64,000 nucleotides of DNA from assembly GCA_040290295.1 (NCBI GenBank), contig PSMW01000009.1, positions 48,040 through 112,039 on the forward strand, in the 5' to 3' direction. This document shows, piece after piece, positions 33,632-40,829 of this stretch. Origin of the DNA: CAADGV01 sp040290295. Lineage in GTDB: Bacteria; Bacteroidota; Ignavibacteria; UBA10030; UBA6906. Every line of letters begins with the position of its first letter. The first letter of the stretch is position 1. The notes under the pieces were generated by a model that saw nothing but the letters and a program-made list of their open reading frames with translations, did no database searches and had not been told where the DNA came from. The translations under genes were made by a program, and so were the position numbers.

Positions 33632-34195
33632 TTACAGTTTCATCGAGATGCCGATATTCAAAATGCCGATGCCGTACCCAAGCTCGGCGAAGGCGGCAAA
33701 GGCTGGCGAGAAGTAGTACCGCGCGCCGGCATGAATGCCGAAGAACAGATAACTGCCCGAGGCACCGCCGACAGCCGTGCGGCGCGTTGCATCGCCTTGG
33801 AACGACGCCGAAACGATGTTGTAGCCCAACCCCGCGCCGCCATACACATCCAACTTCTCATTATCGATTTGATAGAAATGGTACGAGCCGCGTGCGCCGA
33901 TGGTGATGTAGGTGTACTTCCACTTGTACACGCTCGGCGCGTTGATGATGAAGTAGTTGAACTCCTGGCTCGATGATGTGTACCCCACAATCCCGCCGAC
34001 GGAAATGTACTTTTCGATCCCGAAATCGAGTCCGACAGCAATGACGGGAAGACTGGAAGAACCATAGAACCCGCCCAATCCGCCGATGCCGAGTCCAAGG
34101 TGCCCCACCATATCGCCCTGTTTGTATGCGTTCTTCGCGGAAAGCGAAGCGAAGCAGAACAACAGAAGCATCAGGAGAAAACGTGTGCGCTTCAT
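33632..34195 (-). CDS. Outer-membrane beta-barrel protein, small porin-like
   Basis: The 187-residue protein has a signal peptide (MKRTRFLLMLLLFCFASLSA) and a Gly/aromatic-rich body with alternating strands (VGHLGLGIGGLGGFYGSSSL, YITIGARGSYHFY, LDVYGGAGLGYNIVS, AGARYYFSPAFAAFAELGYG). This is typical of eight-stranded OmpA/OmpX-like barrels of Bacteroidota. The ATG at 34195 is chosen because AAAGGA lies about 9 nt upstream, and the in-frame extension to 34252 has no signal-peptide character. Function unknown. Confidence 0.75.
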   Translation of the reverse strand: MKRTRFLLMLLLFCFASLSAKNAYKQGDMVGHLGLGIGGLGGFYGSSSLPVIAVGLDFGIEKYISVGGIVGYTSSSQEFNYFIINAPSVYKWKYTYITIGARGSYHFYQIDNEKLDVYGGAGLGYNIVSASFQGDATRRTAVGGASGSYLFFGIHAGARYYFSPAFAAFAELGYGIGILNIGISMKL

Positions 34196-34248
34196 GGCTA
34201 TAGTCCTTTCTGTTAATGAGTGAAAGAGTGAATGACGAAAAATCTTGC

Positions 34249-34833
34249 TCAAACTCTTGCGCTTCTCATCTGTCTTGTATTGTTTGCAATCGCAGCCAAT
34301 GCCCGGGCTTGTTCTGCAACAAACCGCGAGGCGACGATGGTCAGAAAGCCGATCACGGGCATGATCAGGACGGACATGAATCCTCCGTCCAGAAACGGGA
34401 TGGGTAGCATGGAGCCGAAGCCGCCGTCACGCATGAAGATTGTTGTAACCACGCCTGCTCCCACGCCGACGATCGCCATCCAGCTTCCAGCGGATTCTCC
34501 TGAGGTTTGAAGAAGATGGGCCAAGACGGGAGTGACGAGAAAGTCCGCATCACTCTCCGTCAGTGTCAGCACGACCTGCTTCCGGTGCCACCAAATCTGG
34601 AAGCTTAGTCACGATGCCGCAACGATGAATGCCCAGAGAATCAGAAAGCCGAAGAAGAACGCCGCACCCATGCTGAACAACTGATTGTCGATAGCGATAT
34701 ACAGCACAACGATGGGTACGAGCAAATGCAACCCGGCGAAGATCGTGTAGAGCCATGAAAACGGCGTGCGGAAAAATTCTCCGGAATCGATGGAGCGAAC
34801 AAACAGGGCAGGCAATGCGAGAAGTGTGTTCAT
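34249..34833 (-). pseudogene. Small polytopic membrane protein with an in-frame TGA
   Basis: From the ATG at 34833 (AAAGGAG 7 nt upstream) the frame encodes MNTLLALPALFVRSIDSG, two or three membrane segments ending FLILWAFIVAAS, then TGA at 34609-34611. The same frame continues at once with LSFQIWWHRKQVVLTLTESD and two more membrane segments to a stop at 34249. The flanking SFQIWW context suggests the TGA replaces a Trp codon (TGG to TGA). The full reading would have 194 codons. The family is unknown. A later GTG at 34572 could allow the second half to be made alone. Confidence 0.6.
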
Positions 34834-34939
34834 GAAGGTTCTCCTTTTAGGATTGTTGTTGTGTGTGGATGTCGTTGTCGATCCTCGAACACGAATCTTC
34901 TCGCTGGTAATGAACAGGGACTGCTGACTGAAGTCGGTA

Positions 34940-34970
34940 CTAAGATAGCTCCGAACGTCGGCGAATTCAA
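34940..34970 (-). promoter_or_regulatory. Promoter TTG-N20-TATCTTAG
   Basis: Minus-strand TTG (34970-34968), a 20-nt gap and TATCTTAG (34947-34940) precede the membrane-protein gene that starts at 34833. Confidence 0.4.
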
Positions 34971-34975
34971 TCACC

Positions 34976-35012
34976 ATTGAGTGAACGCGGCAGTTCATTG
35001 AGTAAGCGCGGC
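34976..35012. promoter_or_regulatory. Two direct repeats at 21-bp period, operator-like
   Basis: ATTGAGTGAACGCGGC (34976-34991) and ATTGAGTAAGCGCGGC (34997-35012) match at 14 of 16 positions. The 21-bp period places both on the same face of the helix, as in LytTR-type direct-repeat sites. They lie between divergent genes, 33 nt upstream of the truncated TPR gene. The bound factor is unknown. Confidence 0.4.
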
Positions 35013-35044
35013 GAAGTGTTCTTTACATTTTCCAAGGTGTAGCC

Positions 35045-35270
35045 ATGAAACGGTGGTCTCCCCTCATGGGCGTTCTTCTTCTTGCCCACATTGCCCTTGC
35101 CCAGCAGGAACGGGTGGATTCGTTGTTGCAACTCCTTCAACGGCATACTTCCGACGATACCGTCAAGCTTGCGCTTCTCACCGACGTGGCGTTAGCGTAT
35201 GCCACGGCGGATCCAGAAAAGGGATTGGCTCGCGCCGATAGTGCGCTTGCCCTCGGAGAGTGCCTCGGCG
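35045..35270 (+). pseudogene. 5' fragment of a TPR-type signalling protein
   Basis: The fragment encodes a signal peptide (MKRWSPLMGVLLLAHIALAQ) followed by DSLLQLLQRHTSDDTVKLALLTDVALAYATADPEKGLARADSALALG. This is the start of the TPR sensor region seen in Bacteroidota histidine kinases and adenylate cyclases. After about 75 codons the homology stops. The open frame then runs antisense into the end of nrdJ to 35488, which is not protein-like. The rest of the gene has been lost, probably by a deletion ending at the nrdJ 3' end. Confidence 0.65.
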
Positions 35271-35319
35271 TAAGGCGAACGCGTACGCTCATCAACACAA
35301 CACCCCTTCACACGTGGCG

Positions 35320-37681
35320 TCAGCACTTACTCCAGCCGCAATTCTGGCACATGATGCAGCCGCCGATGTGCTCGATGTTCGAGCCGCATTCGGGACAAGC
35401 TGTGGAGATGTGCGGCTCGTCGGTGGTTTGCGACTTCTTCGGTACGCCTCTCATCACCTTCGGTGCGGGCAAATCGAGCTCTCGGTAGAGTCGAATGCCA
35501 TCCCGCTCGCGCCGAACGATATAACGCTCCAAGACCTTTCCAATAGCATCGGGGGTGGAGAGAATTTGTTCGCCATCGCGTTCCCACACCGGATACGGTC
35601 CGCTAATGCCTTTCAACTGCTTTACGATTTCCCGCGGCTCGATTCCCGATCGGAGTGCAAGCGAGATCAAACGACAAATGGCTTCTGTTTGTGCCGGTGC
35701 ATTTCCTCCTGCTTTACCGATCGTAGAAAAGACCTCACAGATACCATTTTCGTCTTCGTTGATGGTGACATAGAGGTTCCCTTCTCCCGTTCTGACGCGC
35801 TCGGTGAATCCGAATGTCACTCTCGGCCGTTCACGCGGCACGCGCTGAGTGCTCGGCGCCGGCGGTTGCGAGGTTTCCTGTTTGCGCGCGAACTCCTCGG
35901 TCTGCAAGATTCCTTCTCGGCTCCCCTCACGATAGACGGTAATTCCTTTCAGTCCCGCTTTGTACGCTGTCATGTAAATGTCCGCGACCGTTTCGACGGT
36001 GACCTCTTCCGGAAGATTGACGGTGGAAGAGATGGAGCTGTCCACGTACTTCTGAATCACGCCTTGCATCTTCACCCTGAAGTAGGGATCGATCTGATGC
36101 GCCGTCACGACATAGTCCGGGAGGTTATCATCATCGCCGAAGAGCTTCTTGATGAGCGGGTGGAACACTTTGTACTCCGAGTAGGTTTCGCCGTCATGGT
36201 TCTTCACTTTCCGTCGATAGCTGGTGCAGAAGATCGGCTCGATGCCCGAACTGGTTTGAGCCGGTGCCGACCGGAGGAACCGTGAGCACGGTACTGTTGC
36301 GAATGCCGTATCGTTTGATGTGTTCTCTGATTTCTTCGGGTAAGGATTGGACGAACTTGCTGCGTGAGTAACCTTCCCACTGAAAGAGAGGGAATGGTCC
36401 CTTCTCTTTTGCCAGCTCGATCGACGTCTTGTAGGATTCGTCCCTGATGACCTGCATGATCTTCTCTGTTACATCGAGCGCCTCTTGGGAGTCGTACTTG
36501 ATCTTCATCATGACGAGGGCATCTGCCAAGCCGGTGATGCCCAAGCCGATGCGTCGATCGGAAGCAACCGCGCGCTTGATCTTGTCCAACGCATGGTTCT
36601 CCATGTTGTAGTCGATCACATTGTCCATAAAGCGCGTGGCGATGCGCGTTGCCTTCGCCAACTCGACGAAATCGAACGCACCCTCTTCGTTAACGAACTT
36701 GCTGAGATTGATATTGCCGAGGTTGCACGCTGTGTACGAAGCAAGTGGTTGCTCGCCGCACGGATTCGTGCTGGTAAGGGGATTGGCATACTCAACATTG
36801 TGGTAGTCCTTCATCGTGTCCCAGAAGATAATGCCGGGTTCAGCCGAGGCATGTGCGTTCTTGATGATCGTATACCACAACGCCTTTGCCTTGACTTTGC
36901 GATAGACTTTGCCGCCCCAGCGCAGATCGAAATCCGAGTCGTTGATGACCGCATTCATGAACTCATGCGTAATGAGCACGCTGATGTTGGCATGTTTCAC
37001 TTTCTGGCGGAGCGGGTCGTTTTTGATGGTGATGAACTTTTCGATATCAGGATGATCTACGCGCAACGTCAACATCAACGCGCCCCGACGTCCGGCCTGC
37101 GAAACAGTGTTCGTGCTCTCGCTGAAAAGGTTCATGAACGCCGTCGCGCCGGGCGAGTGGTCGATGGTTGCATTGACCGGTGCGCCTTCAGGGCGGAGGA
37201 TCGAGAGGTCCGTCCCCACTCCGCCTCCGGTGCGATAAACCATTGCCGACTCCGTAATGCAGCGATAGATCCCCTCCAAGCTATCCTCTTCGATCGGGAT
37301 GACGTAGCAGTTCGAAAGTGTTGGGCGACGGCGAGCCTCCTCACGTCCTGCACCATGCATCACTCTCCCACCCGGTACAAACTTGAAGTCGAACAGCAGG
37401 TTCAAGAATTGGTTGTACCAATACTCCCGGTCAACGTCCGTTGCCTCGACCGAGGCTAGAGCTTTCGCAATACGGCTCCACATGTGCATCGGGCCCTTTT
37501 CATTGGGGGCGAGATACTTTGAACGGAGAACGTCGGCGGCGAGGTCGTTGTCACCATAATAGTCGCGAGCGTTCAGAGCCTGATCCATAATCTGGGGATT
37601 CAAGTTGAGTGTGGTGCCTTCGGCAACCCGATCGTTTGCCGTCACTGACCCAGAAGCGGGGGATGCCTCCTTGTTTGCCAT
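35320..37681 (-). pseudogene. nrdJ: Adenosylcobalamin-dependent ribonucleotide reductase (class II), frame broken by a small deletion
   Basis: The first part (37681 to 36194) has KYLAPNEKGPMHMWSRIAKALA, FKFVPGGRVMHGAG, the TNPCGEQPLASYTACNLGNINLSKF active-site region and STVLTVPPVGTGS. The second frame (36207-side extension to 35320) resumes with TSSGIEPIFCTSYRRKVK and ends in the Cys-rich tail CPECGSNIEHIGGCIMC. Between GTGS and TSSGIEP only one nucleotide remains where family members have about four residues. An 11-nt deletion near 36255 is inferred. Repaired length would be about 790 residues. Class II enzymes make deoxynucleotides using coenzyme B12 in any oxygen regime. A lesion in such a gene suggests either a sequence error or a second reductase elsewhere. 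Confidence 0.88.
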
Positions 37682-38478
37682 GCGCCTATTCCCTTAGATG
37701 ACTGTTGGTTAAACGGTGATTTAAGATTGTTGGAAGCGTGAAAAGTCCGGGAGAAATCGCTACTGTCACGGACTCTTCGAAATAGAACGAATCCTCAAGT
37801 CTCCAGTCGGGCTTCTCAGGGTGAACGGCGGTACGGGCTCCTCATCGATCGTTGGAGCGAAGTTGTAGGGGAGGGCGTTCGCCACAGCCCGCAACGCTCA
37901 AATCTGACTCGAATTCACCTTGAGCAGACATCGTTCAATCAGCATCGGTCGAAAATATAATATCATAACGAAGCGAAGTCAAGTTAAAATTTGGATGAAG
38001 AAAACTTTCTCAACAGTGACAATGGGTTAGGGTAACTGAAAAATACTGCGATGCGAGAGCGGTGGCGCCTCGATCCGACCGATTCGCTCGTGGAGTTGCC
38101 TTTTTGTTGGCAATGAGGGACATTCAAGCGTTGAAGTTCCCAACCGAGACCATGCTTCAAAGCTCAGCTCTCCCACCGTTGTCTGTACTCCATGCTCAGG
38201 CTTGTGGTGTGAGGTTGGTGGTTCGGGGTTCAGGGGCAATCACTCGGGATTCAGATCGTAGGTTTGAGATTCAAAGTTCGAAACGTGAAGCGTAAGATTC
38301 GGAATTTGCGGCCCGATGTTTTCCCTTTACCTGCCCGCCTTTCATGTCAATCGATTGATCCGATGAGCCGTGTCATCCGAGACAGTGACTGCCGATGGTT
38401 TCCATTTTCTCCTTCTGCGCAGATACGTAATAGCAGCAGCAAACTTTCTGATGGAGGAAAGGGTGTCTCCCTCACCAC
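37682..38478. other. Long non-coding region upstream of nrdJ and prmC
   Basis: About 800 nt without a credible gene. The first 270 nt would be the nrdJ leader, in which I find no NrdR box and no correctly oriented cobalamin riboswitch. From about 38210 to 38310 there is low-complexity text (GGTTCGGGGTTCAGG, GAGATTCAAAGTTCGAAACG) of the kind that forms dispersed intergenic repeats. Small open frames here are not protein-like. Confidence 0.4.
37953..37983 (-). promoter_or_regulatory. Promoter TTG-N20-TATATTTT (nrdJ)
   Basis: Minus-strand TTG (37983-37981), a 20-nt gap and TATATTTT (37960-37953) lie about 270 nt upstream of nrdJ. The same TATATTTT box occurs at 51315 and 63924. The long leader could hold regulation. 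Confidence 0.5.
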
Positions 38479-38509
38479 TTGCGGCGCAGTCTGCATAGTC
38501 TTAACTTTT
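38479..38509 (+). promoter_or_regulatory. Promoter TTG-N20-TAACTTTT (prmC operon)
   Basis: TTG at 38479-38481 and TAACTTTT at 38502-38509 have the 20-nt gap. The TTG that could be read as an upstream start is part of the -33 element, so prmC begins at the ATG at 38530. Confidence 0.5.
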
Positions 38510-38529
38510 GGCTGCACAAAGAACTCACT

Positions 38530-39417
38530 ATGCAATCAACGTCTGCTTCTCTCGGCTTGTCGCCTCGCTGGACTGTGCTCTCGCTTCTGCAGTGGGGGGC
38601 AGAGTATCTCACCGAACGTGGGTTCGACGAAGCCCGCCTTCACACCGAGTTGTTGCTTGCTCATGCTCTGCGCTGTTCGCGCCTCGAGCTGTACACGAAC
38701 TTCGATCGTCCGATGACGGAGGAGGAGTTGGCACAATTCAAAGTACTGTTCAAGAGGCGGCTAACGCATGAGCCGTTACAATACATCCTCGGCGAAACGG
38801 AATTCATGGGAATTCGGCTCGCCGTCGATCGGCGCGTTCTCATTCCGCGTCCTGAAACTGAGCAACTTGTCGAGCACGTCCTGAGTGTGATCAAAGGAAA
38901 CGGAACACCGGACCTGCGTTTGCTCGAGATTGGAACCGGCTCCGGCAACATCGCCATTGCACTGGCAAAGTTCGCACCGTCGCTTTGCATTACTGCGGTC
39001 GATGTGAGCGAGGAGGCTCTCCGCCTTGCGAAGGATAACGCGGAAGCCACCGCTGTACGCAGTATCGAATTCGTTCACGCCGACATCTTCGACGATATTC
39101 TTCCCGGTCGGATGTTCGATGTGATCGTTTCGAATCCCCCCTACATTTCGTTGGAAGAGTTTCATTCTCTACAACCTGAGGTGAGAGATTTCGAGCCTCG
39201 TCTTGCAACCACCGATGAAGCAGATGGATTGCGCTTCATTCGTCGCATTGCCCTCTTTGCCGCTGAGCGGCTTGTCCCGGAAGGATGGCTCTTCATGGAA
39301 ATATCTTACAACCAAGCTCCCTTGGTACAACACATCGTCGAGCACGCCGGCTTGCGGTACGGAGGCGTGGTGAACGATTTTGCGGGCCATCCCCGCATCC
39401 TTTCTGCGCGGAAGTAA
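38530..39417 (+). CDS. prmC: Peptide chain release factor N5-glutamine methyltransferase
   Basis: The 295-residue protein has the helical N-terminal domain of PrmC (SLLQWGAEYLTERGFDEARLHTELLLAHAL) and the Rossmann methyltransferase domain with ILIPRPETEQLVE, the SAM motif LEIGTGSGNIAIALAK and the catalytic NPPYIS. It methylates the Gln of the GGQ motif in release factors. The first gene of a tight plus-strand run; the dtd start follows its stop with no gap. Confidence 0.93.
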   Translation: MQSTSASLGLSPRWTVLSLLQWGAEYLTERGFDEARLHTELLLAHALRCSRLELYTNFDRPMTEEELAQFKVLFKRRLTHEPLQYILGETEFMGIRLAVDRRVLIPRPETEQLVEHVLSVIKGNGTPDLRLLEIGTGSGNIAIALAKFAPSLCITAVDVSEEALRLAKDNAEATAVRSIEFVHADIFDDILPGRMFDVIVSNPPYISLEEFHSLQPEVRDFEPRLATTDEADGLRFIRRIALFAAERLVPEGWLFMEISYNQAPLVQHIVEHAGLRYGGVVNDFAGHPRILSARK

Positions 39418-39864
39418 ATGAGGGCGGTTGTTCAGCGCGTCAGCGAAGCGAGCGTGACCATCGATGGGGAAGTGCGTGCGAGCATCGGACGCGGGTACGT
39501 CATTCTGGTCGGCATTCGGACTGGGGACACGCACGAGGCAGCCATCTTTCTCGCCGAGAAGTGCGCAGCGCTGCGTGTCTTTGAAGACGCTGAAGGGAAG
39601 ATGAACCTCAGCCTTAACGACGTGAACGGCAGTGCGCTCGTCGTTTCGCAATTTACACTCTATGGAAACGCTCAAAAAGGCAACCGTCCCAGTTTCACTG
39701 ATGCAGCACGACCCGAAGAAGCAGAACCGCTCTACCATGTGTTCGTCGAGCGATTGCGAGCGTTGCTCGGTCCCGAGCGCGTGCAAACGGGTGTGTTTCG
39801 AGCGATGATGCAGATACGCTTGATCAACGATGGTCCGGTAACGATCCTCATCGAGGGCAAATAG
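39418..39864 (+). CDS. dtd: D-aminoacyl-tRNA deacylase
   Basis: The 148-residue protein begins MRAVVQRVSEASVTIDGE and carries the catalytic SQFTLYG motif and the Gly-cisPro motif in NDGPVTI. It removes D-amino acids (and glycine from tRNA-Ala) from mischarged tRNAs. Its ATG directly follows the prmC stop, so expression is coupled. Confidence 0.95.
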   Translation: MRAVVQRVSEASVTIDGEVRASIGRGYVILVGIRTGDTHEAAIFLAEKCAALRVFEDAEGKMNLSLNDVNGSALVVSQFTLYGNAQKGNRPSFTDAARPEEAEPLYHVFVERLRALLGPERVQTGVFRAMMQIRLINDGPVTILIEGK

Positions 39865-39876
39865 TTCTTGCATGAC

Positions 39877-40815
39877 ATGAAAGTGTTGATGCTTTTTCTC
39901 GATGGCGTCGGTATTGGGGAGGGCGATGCCGGGCGTAATCCCTTCCTGCGTGCCGACCTGCCGGCTCTGCGCTCGCTCCTGAGCGGCAACATCCCGACAC
40001 GACAACTTCCCGCATTGAGCAACGGCAAGGCAACACTCGTTGCTTTGGATGCGACGTTGGGCGTTGATGGTCTTCCCCAAAGCGGTACAGGACAAACAGC
40101 ACTCTTCACGGGCGCGAACGCCGCCCGCATGATCGGGAAACATTTTGGTCCGTATCCTTACTCGACCCTTCGACCTCTCATTGCCGAGCGCAACATGTTC
40201 CGCCAACTGCAGCGTCTCGGGCACAGCGCGTATTTTGCCAATGCCTATCCTCGACAATTCTTCGACTACATTCGCGAGCGGCAATCTCGCTTGACCGTTA
40301 CTACGCTTTCCTGTGGCTACGCGGCAATGCCGTTGCATACGTTTGAAGACCTTCAACATGGCCGTGCTATCTCAGCCGACATCACCAATGCCGGCTGGGC
40401 TCGGATGGGTTACGACATCGCGTCCATCTCTCCGGAGGAAGCTGGCAAACGGCTCGTTGGTTTGTCGAGAGAATACGATTTCGTACTGTTCGAATACTGG
40501 CGGACCGACAAAGCAGGCCATGCGCAATCGATGAGCGAAGCCGTTGCAACACTCGAACTGTTCGACCGCATGCTCTCCGGCGTGCTCGAAACACTGCCGG
40601 TCCATGATACGCTCCTGCTTATCACCAGCGATCATGGGAACATGGAGGATCTGTCCATCAAAGTGCACACGCGCAATCCTGTTCCAGCGATCCTCTATGG
40701 TCGCGACCATCGTAGGGCGGCGGAACGGCTCGCCCGAACCGGAGACCTCACCGCGGTTACCCCGATGATTACAGGCTTCGTAAGCGAGACCTTGACTACA
40801 GCACAAGAAATCTGA
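39877..40815 (+). CDS. Alkaline-phosphatase/phosphoglycerate-mutase superfamily metalloenzyme
   Basis: The 312-residue protein opens with VLMLFLDGVGIGEGDAGRNPF, the first metal-binding Asp of the superfamily. It has the SGTGQTALFTGANAA region, in which a Ser/Thr may be the nucleophile, and ends with LLLITSDHGNMEDLSIKVHTRNPVPAIL, supplying the second metal site (Asp-His, His). These motifs fit phosphomutases and phosphopentomutase-like enzymes. The substrate is not identified. The ATG at 39877 is preferred to the TTG at 39868. It lies in the prmC-dtd run, 12 nt after dtd. Confidence 0.8.
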   Translation: MKVLMLFLDGVGIGEGDAGRNPFLRADLPALRSLLSGNIPTRQLPALSNGKATLVALDATLGVDGLPQSGTGQTALFTGANAARMIGKHFGPYPYSTLRPLIAERNMFRQLQRLGHSAYFANAYPRQFFDYIRERQSRLTVTTLSCGYAAMPLHTFEDLQHGRAISADITNAGWARMGYDIASISPEEAGKRLVGLSREYDFVLFEYWRTDKAGHAQSMSEAVATLELFDRMLSGVLETLPVHDTLLLITSDHGNMEDLSIKVHTRNPVPAILYGRDHRRAAERLARTGDLTAVTPMITGFVSETLTTAQEI

Positions 40816-40829
40816 TCTCTTTCTGCGGA

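Noticed and set aside
33484..34611. Reassignment of TGA as a sense codon, suggested by two in-frame TGA codons
   Set aside because: Dozens of intact genes here end in TGA, including many ATGA overlaps, so TGA is a normal stop. The two cases are point mutations or errors.
35260..36285. Plus-strand open frame of 341 codons antisense to nrdJ
   Set aside because: No domain or start signal, and it is opposite a clear reductase.
37731..37774. Cobalamin-riboswitch-like text on the plus strand (GGAAGCGTGAAAAGTCC ... CGCTACTGTCA)
   Set aside because: It resembles part of the B12 riboswitch core, but it points away from nrdJ, no plus-strand gene follows for about 750 nt, and the 3' half is not matched.
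38062..38295. Possible small gene in the prmC upstream region
   Set aside because: The text is low-complexity repeat-like and no ribosome-binding site or family match is visible.
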